A DNA stretch of 64,000 nucleotides from Methylotenera_A sp044222005 (GTDB taxonomy: Bacteria; Pseudomonadota; Gammaproteobacteria; Burkholderiales; Methylophilaceae), in NCBI GenBank assembly GCA_044222005.1, contig JBGANY010000007.1, positions 48,829 to 112,828 of the forward strand. Reading direction: 5' to 3'. The translations under genes were made by a program, and so were the position numbers. This document shows, in pieces, positions 46,586 to 55,572 of this stretch (the first letter of the stretch is position 1; each line of letters begins with the position of its first letter). Below the pieces are notes generated by a model, which saw nothing but the letters and a program-made list of their open reading frames with translations, searched no databases and was not told the origin of the DNA.

Positions 46586-47044
46586 ATGTTTGAAGTATTA
46601 GTGTTCATGTTTGAAAACTATTTTGCGAATCATGCCTTTCCAGACAACGAGGTCATGGCACAGGAGCTTTCTGCAGCCGGCTTTGACCAGTCGGATATTT
46701 CAGGGGCAGTAGACTGGTTTCACAAGATGAAAACCATGCTGACCGAGCCGCCAGCGGTTTATAGTCACAAAGATACCAGCTTGCGCATGTTTTCCGCTAC
46801 CGAGCTTAAAAAAATCAGCACCGAAAGTATTGGCTTCCTCCTGTTTATTCAACAGGCCAATATTATTAATGACGTAGAGCGTGATTTAATTATTGACCGC
46901 GCAATGGCGCTTAAACAGGAACACATCAATATAGAAGAAATGCGCTGGATTACCATGATTGCGCTATGGAATAAAGGGCGCGAGAAAGATTACCTGTTTG
47001 TAGAAGACGCGCTGTTTAATCCGCGCGGACTGACTTTCCACTAG
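46586..47044 (+). CDS. smg: Smg/DUF494 family protein
   Basis: This 152-residue soluble protein starts MFEVLVFMFENYF, the Smg signature, and ends with the short conserved RGLTFH-like tail. Its function is unknown, though it regularly follows dprA. The stop overlaps the convergent metF stop, the two sharing a CTAG. Confidence 0.92.
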   Translation: MFEVLVFMFENYFANHAFPDNEVMAQELSAAGFDQSDISGAVDWFHKMKTMLTEPPAVYSHKDTSLRMFSATELKKISTESIGFLLFIQQANIINDVERDLIIDRAMALKQEHINIEEMRWITMIALWNKGREKDYLFVEDALFNPRGLTFH

Positions 47045-47895
47045 TTTTTATCGGCAGCCTTCTGCTCCTCAATATTGTTAATGATATTGGAAATAATGCC
47101 TGCCTGATTCAGGGTATAAAAGTGCAGGCTAGGCACGCCCCAGGCCAGCAGACGCTCGCAAAGCTCGCTCACCACATCTACGCCAAAAGCACGCAGCGAA
47201 GGCAAATCATCAGCATAGGCCTCTAAACGCAAGCGTAACCAGCGTGGAATCTCTGCACCGCACACCCCAGAAAAACGCGCCAGCTGCGTGTAATTGTAAA
47301 TCGGCATTACCCCCGGCACGATCGGTATTGTAATCCCTTCTGTTACGCAGCTTTCCACAAACCTGAAGTAAGCATCAGCATTGTAAAAGTATTGCGTAAT
47401 GGCAGCATCAGCGCCCGCTTCTACCTTATGCTTAAAATTGGCCAGATCCTTGGCGGCGGATAACGCTTCTGGATGAAACTCAGGATACGCGGCGACTTCC
47501 AGATGAAACCAGTCACCCGTTTCCTGGCGGATAAATGTTACCAGCTCGTTGGCGTATTTAAAATCGCCCACGCTCACTTCGCCCGAAGGCACATCCCCGC
47601 GCAGCGTTACCAGCCTCTTAATACCCTTATTTTTGTAGGCAGTCAGTAATTCACGAATCTCTTGTTTACTGGAAGAGATGCAAGAAATATGCGGTGCGGC
47701 AGAAAAGCCTTCCGCCTGAATTTCAAATACGGTTTCCATGGTTCTGTCGCGCGTTGAGCCGCCCGCGCCGAAAGTGACCGAGAAAAACTCTGGGTTGAAT
47801 TTGGCCAACTGCTGCCGCGTTTCACGCAGGTTAGCAATGCCCTCAGCCGTTTTGGGCGGGAAAAATTCAAAACTTAACGGAATATGCTTGTTCAT
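47041..47895 (-). CDS. metF: Methylenetetrahydrofolate reductase (NAD(P)H)
   Basis: MetF makes 5-methyl-THF for methionine synthesis. The 284-residue protein shows SFEFFPPKT, FSVTFGAGGST, TLRGDVPSGE, and AAITQYFYNAD with PIVPGVMPI, the flavoprotein TIM-barrel pattern. It ends the metK-ahcY-holin-like-metF series on the minus strand, so methyl cycle genes are grouped. Confidence 0.96.
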   Translation of the reverse strand: MNKHIPLSFEFFPPKTAEGIANLRETRQQLAKFNPEFFSVTFGAGGSTRDRTMETVFEIQAEGFSAAPHISCISSSKQEIRELLTAYKNKGIKRLVTLRGDVPSGEVSVGDFKYANELVTFIRQETGDWFHLEVAAYPEFHPEALSAAKDLANFKHKVEAGADAAITQYFYNADAYFRFVESCVTEGITIPIVPGVMPIYNYTQLARFSGVCGAEIPRWLRLRLEAYADDLPSLRAFGVDVVSELCERLLAWGVPSLHFYTLNQAGIISNIINNIEEQKAADKN

Positions 47896-47919
47896 TATTT
47901 TTATATTTACTTTAAATTC

Positions 47920-48264
47920 TTAATCTTTATCAATCACAATCGCACTTAGTATCCATGAGATCACACTATATGCAAACGCGCCAATGATGCCGGCAGTCAG
48001 CGTCTTAACCTCAAAGCCTTGCAGAAAATGCCCCACACCCCAGAACAGCACGCCATTGATCACAAAAATAAACAGGCCCAAAGTGAGTATGGTGACCGGT
48101 AAAGTCAAAATCACCAGAATCGGCTTAATCAGCATATTAGCCAAACCAATCACCGCGGCGGCCACTAATGCATTCATCAAGCTGGACACATGAATATCAG
48201 GTACGAGATATGCAACACCCAATAAGGCCAATGCATTCAACAACCATCCTGCAAGTAACTTCAT
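47920..48264 (-). CDS. PF04020-type four-helix membrane protein (phage-holin-like)
   Basis: The 114-residue product consists of four hydrophobic helices with short loops (LLAGWLLNALALLGVAYL, then three more). PF04020 proteins are annotated phage holin family but are chromosomal and of unknown function. Position between ahcY and metF is conserved in betaproteobacteria. Confidence 0.88.
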   Translation of the reverse strand: MKLLAGWLLNALALLGVAYLVPDIHVSSLMNALVAAAVIGLANMLIKPILVILTLPVTILTLGLFIFVINGVLFWGVGHFLQGFEVKTLTAGIIGAFAYSVISWILSAIVIDKD

Positions 48265-48279
48265 GTGTCTACTCCCTAA

Positions 48280-49710
48280 TTAATAACGATAATGCTCGGC
48301 TTTATATGGGCCTTCTTTTGAAACACCAATATAAGCCGCCTGCTGGTCCGTTAATCTGGTCAACTGTGCATTCAGTTTTTTCAGTTGCAAAATAGCCACT
48401 TTTTCATCCAGATGCTTAGGCAAAGTATAGACGCCCACCGGATATTTGTCAGCCTGCGTAAACAGCTCGATTTGCGCAATCGTTTGATTCGCAAAAGATG
48501 AACTCATTACGTAACTTGGGTGGCCCGTTCCACAGCCTAGATTCACCAGACGGCCTTTGGCCAGCAGAATAATCTTTTTGGATTCCTTGCCGTTCATTGG
48601 CGGGAAAATTACGTGATCCACTTGCGGCTTGATTTCATCCCACTCGTATTTTTCAAGTGAAGCCACGTCAATTTCGTTATCAAAATGGCCAATATTGCAC
48701 ACAATCGCCTGATCTTTCATTTTGGCAATGTGGTCATGCGTAATCACATGGTAATTACCGGTTGCAGTCACGAATATATCTGCATGCTCACAGGCATAAT
48801 CCATGGTCACCACACGGTAACCTTCCATCGCTGCTTGCAACGCGCAGATTGGATCGATTTCAGTTACCCATACTTGCGCAGACAAGGCACGCAACGCCTG
48901 TGCAGAGCCTTTACCCACGTCGCCATAACCCGCCACCACAGCCACTTTACCTGCAATCATCACGTCGGTCGCGCGTTTAATCGCATCGACTAAACTTTCG
49001 CGGCAGCCGTATAAATTATCAAATTTTGATTTGGTGACAGAGTCATTCACATTAATCGCCGGGAAAGCCAATTTGCCTTCTTTATGCATCTGGTACAGGC
49101 GATGTACACCCGTCGTCGTTTCCTCGGTCACGCCTCTGATGTTGCTCAAACGAGTGGAATACCAGGTTGGATCGGTTTTTAATTTGGCTTTGATTGAATT
49201 GAACAAGCAGACTTCTTCCTCGCTTGTTGGGCTTGCAATCACAGATAAATCTTTTTCAGCGCGCGTGCCAAGGTGCAGCAACAAAGTCGCATCGCCGCCA
49301 TCATCCAGAATCATGTTGCTATAGCCGCCATCAGACCATTCAAAAATACGGTGAGTGTAATCCCAATATTCGACTAAGGTTTCGCCCTTGATGGCGAACA
49401 CAGGCGTGCCGCCAGCGGCAATCGCCGCCGCCGCATGGTCTTGCGTTGAATAGATATTGCAGGACGCCCAGCGTACCTCTGCACCTAAATCCTTGAGCGT
49501 TTCAATCAGCACCGCTGTTTGAATCGTCATATGCAGGCTGCCGGTAATGCGCGCACCTTTCAGCGGCTGAGCCTTTGCGTATTCTTCGCGAATCGCCATC
49601 AAGCCCGGCATTTCCGTCTCGGCAATCGCGATTTCCTTGCGGCCAAAAGCGGCCAGATTGATATCTGCTACAACGTAGTCTTTGAAATCAGTCACAATAT
49701 TCACTTTCAA
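48280..49710 (-). CDS. ahcY: Adenosylhomocysteinase (SAH hydrolase)
   Basis: AhcY cleaves S-adenosylhomocysteine to adenosine and homocysteine. The 476-residue protein has the N-terminal AFGRKEIAIAETEMPGLM, DGGDATLLLH, the NAD fold GYGDVGKGSAQAL, and the C-terminal KAEHYRY. An SAH riboswitch lies in its leader, so expression follows substrate build-up. An AGGAA site precedes the ATG. Confidence 0.97.
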   Translation of the reverse strand: MKVNIVTDFKDYVVADINLAAFGRKEIAIAETEMPGLMAIREEYAKAQPLKGARITGSLHMTIQTAVLIETLKDLGAEVRWASCNIYSTQDHAAAAIAAGGTPVFAIKGETLVEYWDYTHRIFEWSDGGYSNMILDDGGDATLLLHLGTRAEKDLSVIASPTSEEEVCLFNSIKAKLKTDPTWYSTRLSNIRGVTEETTTGVHRLYQMHKEGKLAFPAINVNDSVTKSKFDNLYGCRESLVDAIKRATDVMIAGKVAVVAGYGDVGKGSAQALRALSAQVWVTEIDPICALQAAMEGYRVVTMDYACEHADIFVTATGNYHVITHDHIAKMKDQAIVCNIGHFDNEIDVASLEKYEWDEIKPQVDHVIFPPMNGKESKKIILLAKGRLVNLGCGTGHPSYVMSSSFANQTIAQIELFTQADKYPVGVYTLPKHLDEKVAILQLKKLNAQLTRLTDQQAAYIGVSKEGPYKAEHYRY

Positions 49711-49770
49711 TTTCCTTGAATGTGTGACCGGAGGGAAGGGGTTGTGGTAAAAAAAGAGATGTTAAAACGC

Positions 49771-49884
49771 TTATCTCACCCGTATCCCGTGCCCGGCACG
49801 GTTAATAATGGTGAGCGCCGTTAAAACATTTTCCGAGCCTGGGAGGACGTATTTTAAATACAGCTCTCGCAACGCTCCTCGGAA
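49771..49884 (-). promoter_or_regulatory. SAH riboswitch upstream of ahcY, with candidate expression platform
   Basis: Read on the minus strand, P1 is CCGAG (49878-49882) with CTCGG (49833-49837). The conserved GAGGAGCGTTGC strand and CCCAGGCTCGG strand flank a short P2, and the pseudoknot strand GGCGCTC is at about 49812-49818. This matches the SAH riboswitch consensus known from betaproteobacteria. Downstream, GGTGAG (49775-49780) can pair with CTCACC (49810-49815), competing with the pseudoknot, around a CCGTGCCGGGCACGG hairpin (49787-49801). The gene-on response to SAH is established for the class; the platform is inferred. Confidence 0.88.
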
Positions 49885-49951
49885 CACGGAAATTATACGC
49901 GAATATTTTTTACTTACCAACAGTAAAAATTGTTGGTCAATAATAAGCTAA

Positions 49952-51163
49952 TTAGCTCCAAATCTCATTTATGTCGTGAATACCCCAAGCCACCGGGGTT
50001 TCGTGACCGACAATTGCGTCCTGAGCGTTTGGTTTTGATAAATCCAGCACTTCAACTGGAATACGAGATTTAGATTGGGTTGAAAAAAATACTTTAACAA
50101 TGGGTGTCAATAATGATTTTTGGCTTTGGTCTACCACAACTGCCAGTCGCCCGGATTTGAGCTTGACCATGGAGCCTATAGGGTAAATCCCTACACTTTT
50201 TACAAACGCCTTAAACACAGTGTCATCAAAATGTTCGGCCCACTGAGCCATGCGTTGCAAGGAAGCCCCTGGCTCCCAGCCATCCTTATAAGGACGATTA
50301 GAAGTCACGGCATCATATACGTCGCAAACTGCGCCCATTTTGGCAAACAAGCTAATTTGGTCTGCTTTTAACTTATGGGGATACCCCATCCCATTCACTT
50401 TTTCATGGTGATGCAAACAAACATCTAATACAACTTCATCTGTGATATTTGATTGCACCAGCATTGCATGCCCACGTTCTGGGTGTAACTTAACAGTGGT
50501 GAATTCTTCATCAGTAAGCGCTCCAGGTTTGTTTAGCACATCTAACGGTATACCTGCCTTGCCTATATCGTGTAATAAGCCTGCCATCCCTGCCTGACTG
50601 GTTTCAGCTTCTGACAAGCCAAGTTCTTTGGCCAAAGCTACCATCAAAGCACAAACAGCCACAGAGTGCATATAGGTATAATCGTCTTTATTTTTTAGGC
50701 GCACCAAACTAATAAGCGCACCTCCATTCCGTGCTATAGAGGCCGCAATCTCATCCACCAATTGCAATGCTGTCTCAGTATTGACAGCTTTACCCATGCG
50801 TACCTCATGAAACATCGAGGTGACGGCTTTTTGAGACGCTTTAATTACTTTTTTAGCAAGCTCTAGTTCTTCTGAAGTAGAAGTCTGAACTAGGGTTGGT
50901 ATAGGCTTTTTTTCAAGGGACGGTTCTGCTGCAGGCGTAACTACTTGATGCGCTCCTTCTTGCACTTTCAGCTCCGCCACGTCTAAACCCTTCGAGGTAT
51001 CAATAACAACTTGCTTGATAACGCTAGCTTGAAGTTTTTTTAGATCGGAAGGCTCTTCTAACTTAAAAGCGCTGTTCCAGAACGGATGGTCTATCCAAGC
51101 GCCTTTCAACTCATGGATAAACATACCTAAACGAACTTGTTTTGTAGAAATAATCTTTAACAT
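49952..51163 (-). CDS. HD-GYP cyclic-di-GMP phosphodiesterase with DUF3391 N-terminus
   Basis: The 403-residue protein has a DUF3391-type N-terminal domain (about 1-110) and an HD-GYP catalytic domain (about 130-310). The catalytic HD pair is at 198-199 (LLHDIGKAG), HHHE at 251-254 and the GYP motif as GMGYP at 258-262, then DVYDAVTSNRPYK. All metal ligands appear intact, so activity on c-di-GMP is likely. It interrupts the usual metK-ahcY order. Confidence 0.92.
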   Translation of the reverse strand: MLKIISTKQVRLGMFIHELKGAWIDHPFWNSAFKLEEPSDLKKLQASVIKQVVIDTSKGLDVAELKVQEGAHQVVTPAAEPSLEKKPIPTLVQTSTSEELELAKKVIKASQKAVTSMFHEVRMGKAVNTETALQLVDEIAASIARNGGALISLVRLKNKDDYTYMHSVAVCALMVALAKELGLSEAETSQAGMAGLLHDIGKAGIPLDVLNKPGALTDEEFTTVKLHPERGHAMLVQSNITDEVVLDVCLHHHEKVNGMGYPHKLKADQISLFAKMGAVCDVYDAVTSNRPYKDGWEPGASLQRMAQWAEHFDDTVFKAFVKSVGIYPIGSMVKLKSGRLAVVVDQSQKSLLTPIVKVFFSTQSKSRIPVEVLDLSKPNAQDAIVGHETPVAWGIHDINEIWS

Positions 51164-51220
51164 ATGCCATTACTGAATTGTTTTCACAATTCTAGCAATG
51201 GCACTGTCAAATCAATTGAA

Positions 51221-51494
51221 TTAAATAGAGGCTTTTAGTGCGACTGCTTTATCAATCAACAACCGGCTCCGACACAACCATTAGCCTTCACCGAAATACC
51301 GATAAATTCTTTCGGCTCGGAGCTTACAGCCCTGCAGCCGCTTTAAGCGCTGCAGCTTTATCGGTATTTTGGCTACGGCCGCTACGCTTAACTTCGGTTA
51401 CGCCGAGTTAACCTACGCCGAAATGTTGATAAGGCTCGCGCTGTCTCTATAAACCAGCGGCGGTACGCAATGCTGCTGCCTTATCAACATTTTC
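51221..51494 (-). repeat. Tandem degenerate copies of the metK 3' end within inverted repeats
   Basis: The last metK codons read VDKAAALRTAAGL then stop. Downstream on the same strand a second copy reads NTDKAAALKAAAGL stop (stop at 51324-51326), and a third reads IDKAVALKASI stop (stop at 51221-51223). The genuine end and copy 2 are each enclosed by an inverted repeat: AAATGTTGATAAGGC at 51421-51435 with its complement at 51478-51492 (15 bp), and AAATACCGATAAA at 51294-51306 with its complement at 51357-51369 (13 bp). The third copy has no visible partner arm. This is the content of the 283-bp gap between metK and the HD-GYP gene. Confidence 0.8.
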
Positions 51495-52610
51495 CCAAGT
51501 AAACTCTGGCTCGTCACGGCCAAAGTGACCATAGGCCGCAGTTTTGCTGTAGATGGGGCGCAACAAATCCAGCATTTTCACGATGCCTTTCGGGCGCAAA
51601 TCAAAATGTTCGCGCACTAATCTAGTTAGCACTTCATCTGAAACCTTACCTGTACCGTAAGTTTCCACCATGATGCTAGTTGGTTGCGCAACGCCAATGG
51701 CGTAACTCACCTGCACCAGACATTTATCGGCCAAGCCGGCTGCTACGATATTTTTGGCGACATAACGGCCCGCATAGGCAGCTGAACGGTCTACTTTGGA
51801 AGGGTCTTTGCCAGAGAACGCACCACCGCCGTGAGGCGCCGCACCACCGTAGGTATCGACAATAATTTTACGGCCTGTGAGGCCGCAATCGCCCTGCGGA
51901 CCACCTACGACAAAGCGGCCGGTCGGGTTCACTAGATATTTAATCTCGCCTTTGATCAATTCTTTCGGCAACATCGGCTTGATGATTTCTTCAATCGTTG
52001 CTTCACGAATGGCTTCCAGGCTCATTTCCGGCGCATGCTGTGTAGAAACCAGCACAGTGTCGATCTTGTGCGGCTTGCCATCCACATACTGCACGGTCAC
52101 TTGCGACTTCGCATCCGGGCGTAGCCAAGGCAGGCGGCCGTCCTTACGCAACTGCGCCTGACGCTCCATGATACGATGGCTCAACCAGATCGGCAGTGGC
52201 ATGAGTTGTGGTGTTTCATTGACCGCGTAACCAAACATCAAGCCCTGGTCACCCGCGCCTTGGTCTAATGGATCATCATTAGCGTTATCCACGCCCTGGG
52301 CAATGTCAGGCGATTGTTTGTCGTAAGCCACCAATACCGCACAACCTTTGTAATCGATGCCGTATTCGGTATTGTCGTAGCCGATACGCTTGATCGCATC
52401 GCGTGCCACTTTAATGTAATCGACATTTGCTGTTGTAGTAATTTCACCTGCCAGCACGATCAAGCCGGTATTGGCGAGGGTTTCTGCCGCCACGCGCGCG
52501 GTTGGGTCTTGGGTCAGAATAGCATCTAAAATGCTATCGGATACCTGGTCTGCGAGTTTGTCTGGATGACCTTCAGAAACGGATTCTGAAGTAAAAAGAT
52601 ATTCGTTCAT
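51447..52610 (-). CDS. metK: S-adenosylmethionine synthetase
   Basis: MetK makes SAM from methionine and ATP. The ATG at 52610 (MNEYLFTSESVSEGHPDK) is the family start; the 14 codons upstream are spurious. The protein has 387 residues, with the ATP-site GHPDK, GAGDQGLMFGY and GGAFSGKDPSKVDRSAAY blocks. No known SAM riboswitch was recognised upstream. Its 3' end is duplicated downstream. Confidence 0.97.
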   Translation of the reverse strand: MNEYLFTSESVSEGHPDKLADQVSDSILDAILTQDPTARVAAETLANTGLIVLAGEITTTANVDYIKVARDAIKRIGYDNTEYGIDYKGCAVLVAYDKQSPDIAQGVDNANDDPLDQGAGDQGLMFGYAVNETPQLMPLPIWLSHRIMERQAQLRKDGRLPWLRPDAKSQVTVQYVDGKPHKIDTVLVSTQHAPEMSLEAIREATIEEIIKPMLPKELIKGEIKYLVNPTGRFVVGGPQGDCGLTGRKIIVDTYGGAAPHGGGAFSGKDPSKVDRSAAYAGRYVAKNIVAAGLADKCLVQVSYAIGVAQPTSIMVETYGTGKVSDEVLTRLVREHFDLRPKGIVKMLDLLRPIYSKTAAYGHFGRDEPEFTWENVDKAAALRTAAGL

Positions 52611-52769
52611 TATGCGCCTTGGAAAACTAAAAATTAAAAAAAGAGAAAACAATATCGACTAAAGGCTAAAGCAAATATTGTTAATCACTATCGAGCCGCG
52701 CATTGTACACTTTAATCAAATAGTTGGCGCAAATTTGCTAGAATACTGTAAGTTTAAATTGTTAAGAAT

Positions 52770-53600
52770 ATGTTACTTAAATTCACCAAAATGCAGGGCG
52801 CAGGTAACGATTTTGTGGTTGTTGACGGCTACTCTTCGCCTGTTTCGCTTGCGCCTGCGCAAATCAAAAAAATCGCCAACCGCTATTTTGGCGTAGGTTG
52901 CGACCAGTTACTCATCGTAGAAAGAACAACCACGCCCAATGTAGACTTTCGTTATCGGATCTTTAATGCCGATGGCGGCGAGGTGGAACAATGCGGAAAC
53001 GGCGCCCGCTGTTTTGTACGCTTTGTGACGGAAAAAGGCTTAACCAAAAAACGTGAAATCGCGGTTGAAACCCGCTGCGGCATTATTACACTAATGCTTC
53101 GTGACGATAATCAAGTCACCGTCAATATGGGTGCGCCAATATTTGAGCCTGCAAAAATCCCGTTTATTGCTGAAGCACGGCAAAAAACATATGCCCTGCA
53201 ATTAAACAACCAAGCCATCACCATTTCGGCTGTTTCGATGGGCAACCCACATGCCGTGACTTTGGTAGAAGATGTTGAAAGCGCGAACGTGGCAGAGCTT
53301 GGCCCGCAGATTGAATCTCATGCTAGCTTTCCGCAGCGCGTCAATGCAGGATTTATGCAAATTGTAAACGCGCACGAAATCAAATTGCGCGTGTATGAAC
53401 GCGGTAGCGGCGAAACGCTCTCCTGCGGCACAGGCGCTTGCGCCGCGGTTGTCAGCGGAATTCAGCTTGGGCTGTTACAATCGCCTGTGCTAGTTCACAC
53501 GCGCGGCGGAAAGCTCAACATCGAGTGGCAGGGTGAAGGTCAGCCGGTCATGATGACGGGCCCGGCGGAAATTGTATTTGAAGGCGAAATTCAAATTTAA
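52770..53600 (+). CDS. dapF: Diaminopimelate epimerase
   Basis: DapF interconverts LL- and meso-diaminopimelate for lysine and peptidoglycan. The 276-residue protein has the two catalytic cysteines C75 (EQCGNGARC) and C219 (LSCGTGACA). The ATG gives the usual MLLKFTKMQGAGNDF start. It opens a dapF-DUF484-xerC operon, conserved in proteobacteria, and diverges from metK. Confidence 0.96.
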   Translation: MLLKFTKMQGAGNDFVVVDGYSSPVSLAPAQIKKIANRYFGVGCDQLLIVERTTTPNVDFRYRIFNADGGEVEQCGNGARCFVRFVTEKGLTKKREIAVETRCGIITLMLRDDNQVTVNMGAPIFEPAKIPFIAEARQKTYALQLNNQAITISAVSMGNPHAVTLVEDVESANVAELGPQIESHASFPQRVNAGFMQIVNAHEIKLRVYERGSGETLSCGTGACAAVVSGIQLGLLQSPVLVHTRGGKLNIEWQGEGQPVMMTGPAEIVFEGEIQI

Positions 53601-53626
53601 AAATATGGTTAAAAACAGGGACTCAC

Positions 53627-54274
53627 ATGCAAGAAGATGAAATTAAAAACTACCTAAAAAATCATCCGGAATTTTTTGAACAAAATGCCAGTTTGCTGGC
53701 AGAGATTCACCTGCCCAGCCCACATGGCAGCGGCACGATTTCATTGGCCGAACGCCAGCAACTGGCGCAACGCGACAAAATCAATGCCTTAGAAGAGCGT
53801 TTTGCAGAGCTTGTGCTCAATGCCAAAGATAACGATGCTATTGCCAATAAAATTCACGCGCTGAATGTCGAGTTGCACAAAGCCAGAAGTTTTGATGAGA
53901 TTGAGCAATTAGTTAGCGCACTCTTGCCCGAACACTTTGATTTGGCGGATACCTGCTTGCGTGTCTGGGCCAGACCGCTCGACCCGGCTAACAATGCAAA
54001 CCTGGTCTTTAGCGAAGTATCTGAAGAGGCTAAAACATGGGTTACCGCACTTGCCAAGCCTTATTGCGGTACGCAGCCTGAGATTGTGGCCGAGGACTGG
54101 TTTATCGAACCAGCAGGTTCAGTCGCGCTTATTCCCTTGCGCCTGCAGCAAACCATTGGTTTTTTGGCGCTTGCCAGCGATGATGCTAACCGCTTCTATG
54201 CCGAAATGGGCACCGATTTCCTCACAAAAATCGGCGAGATTTTAAGTGCGGCATTATCGCGATACTTAGACTAA
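53627..54274 (+). CDS. DUF484 family protein (GAF-like)
   Basis: The 215-residue soluble protein has the DUF484 start (YLKNHPEFFEQNASLLAEI) and a GAF-like second half ending LSAALSRYL. Function is unknown; it is always between dapF and xerC in this context. Spacing to xerC is four bases. Confidence 0.9.
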   Translation: MQEDEIKNYLKNHPEFFEQNASLLAEIHLPSPHGSGTISLAERQQLAQRDKINALEERFAELVLNAKDNDAIANKIHALNVELHKARSFDEIEQLVSALLPEHFDLADTCLRVWARPLDPANNANLVFSEVSEEAKTWVTALAKPYCGTQPEIVAEDWFIEPAGSVALIPLRLQQTIGFLALASDDANRFYAEMGTDFLTKIGEILSAALSRYLD

Positions 54275-54278
54275 TAAT

Positions 54279-55160
54279 GTGGAATCATTAAAAGAATATT
54301 TGGAATTCTTAAACTTCGAGCGCGGCTTAAGCCCGCTCACCCGCGAGAATTACGCCAGAGATATTACTCAGCTTATCAAATTGGCTGATTCCACAGCGCT
54401 AAACGAACTGCAAACCAACCATATCCGCCGCTTTATCGCCAGCCTGCACAGCAAGGGCCTGGGTGGCAAGAGCATCGCGCGCATGCTCTCAAGCTGGCGC
54501 GGATTTTTTGATTTCCTGATCAATCGCAAGGGCTTTACCAGTAACCCCGTTATTGGCTTGCGTGCGCCAAAATCGCCTAAAGCCTTGCCGCAGGCGTTAT
54601 CCATCGAACAAGCGGTGAAGCTGGTGGATATTGGCGACGATGCCATTTTAAGCATTCGCGATCACGCGATTTTAGAGCTGTTTTATTCGTCCGGTTTGCG
54701 CTTAAGCGAATTGGTAAACCTGAATATCGACGCACTGGATTTTTCTCAAGGCATCGTCACCGTCACCGGCAAAGGCAACAAAACACGCATCGTGCCGCTG
54801 GGCAGCCATGCGATAGATGCCATTCAAAAATGGTTACAAACTCGCTCTCAAATACTAATCAACAACCCCTCTGAGAAGGCTGTATTTATTGGCCTGCAGG
54901 GCAGACGTATTTCGGCGCGAAACATCCAGTATCGGCTCAAAGAATGGTCAATCAAGCAGGGTATTAACTCCTCTGTGCATCCGCATATGCTGCGCCACAG
55001 TTTTGCCACGCACGTACTGCAATCGAGCAGCGATTTGCGCGCCGTGCAAGAGATGCTGGGGCATGCCAACATCAGCACCACGCAGGTGTACACGCATCTC
55101 GATTTCCAGCATCTAAGCAAAACCTACGATGCCGCACATCCTAGAGCCAAGAAGAAATAG
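54279..55160 (+). CDS. xerC: Tyrosine recombinase XerC
   Basis: XerC with XerD resolves chromosome dimers at dif. The 293-residue protein has the full catalytic set R141, K165, H236, R239, H262 and Y271 and the N-terminal SAM-like core-binding domain (1-95). The start is GTG at 54279. It is the housekeeping recombinase rather than a phage integrase, as shown by the dapF-DUF484 context. Confidence 0.95.
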   Translation: MESLKEYLEFLNFERGLSPLTRENYARDITQLIKLADSTALNELQTNHIRRFIASLHSKGLGGKSIARMLSSWRGFFDFLINRKGFTSNPVIGLRAPKSPKALPQALSIEQAVKLVDIGDDAILSIRDHAILELFYSSGLRLSELVNLNIDALDFSQGIVTVTGKGNKTRIVPLGSHAIDAIQKWLQTRSQILINNPSEKAVFIGLQGRRISARNIQYRLKEWSIKQGINSSVHPHMLRHSFATHVLQSSSDLRAVQEMLGHANISTTQVYTHLDFQHLSKTYDAAHPRAKKK

Positions 55161-55200
55161 CATATTCTATTTGTCGAGATTTTCTGTTATCTTAAACCAC

Positions 55201-55515
55201 ATGTTTAAACGTTTTGCCGTTCATTTTGTTTTGATTTCATTATTTGCTTTCGTGCAAATAGGCGCGGCCACTCACGAAATTAACCACGTTGCAGACATCA
55301 CCAAACAAAGCCAGCAGGATAAAAATACCCATGGCGAGCAATGTCCGCAATGTATCAGTTTTGCCAAAGTAGCAGGCGGCATTGCATCGCAAGCCTTTGT
55401 ACTACCCGCAGTAAGCGCCAGCTTTATCAGCGCTGTCAGCAATTACTCTCACTATTCATCTTATCTTCATACCGCTTACGCAGCACGCGCGCCACCTCAA
55501 ACTATCCGCATTTAG
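55201..55515 (+). CDS. DUF2946-like exported small protein
   Basis: The ATG at 55201 follows the xerC stop by about 40 bp and gives 104 residues; the longer open frame from 55129 overlaps xerC. It has a signal peptide (about 1-22), a His-containing segment (HEINHVADI), a CPQC motif near residue 51 and the closing ARAPP typical of DUF2946. The paired cysteines and histidines suggest metal contact. It is directly before a ZnuD-type receptor gene. Confidence 0.7.
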   Translation: MFKRFAVHFVLISLFAFVQIGAATHEINHVADITKQSQQDKNTHGEQCPQCISFAKVAGGIASQAFVLPAVSASFISAVSNYSHYSSYLHTAYAARAPPQTIRI

Positions 55516-55572
55516 CACATCACTTCCAGCAGCTTGTTGCTGGCTATTTGCCATTTTTTTGAGGTAGTTATC

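Noticed and set aside
54279..55160. Phage integrase
   Set aside because: The recombinase sits in dapF-DUF484-xerC, the housekeeping context, with no att repeats seen.
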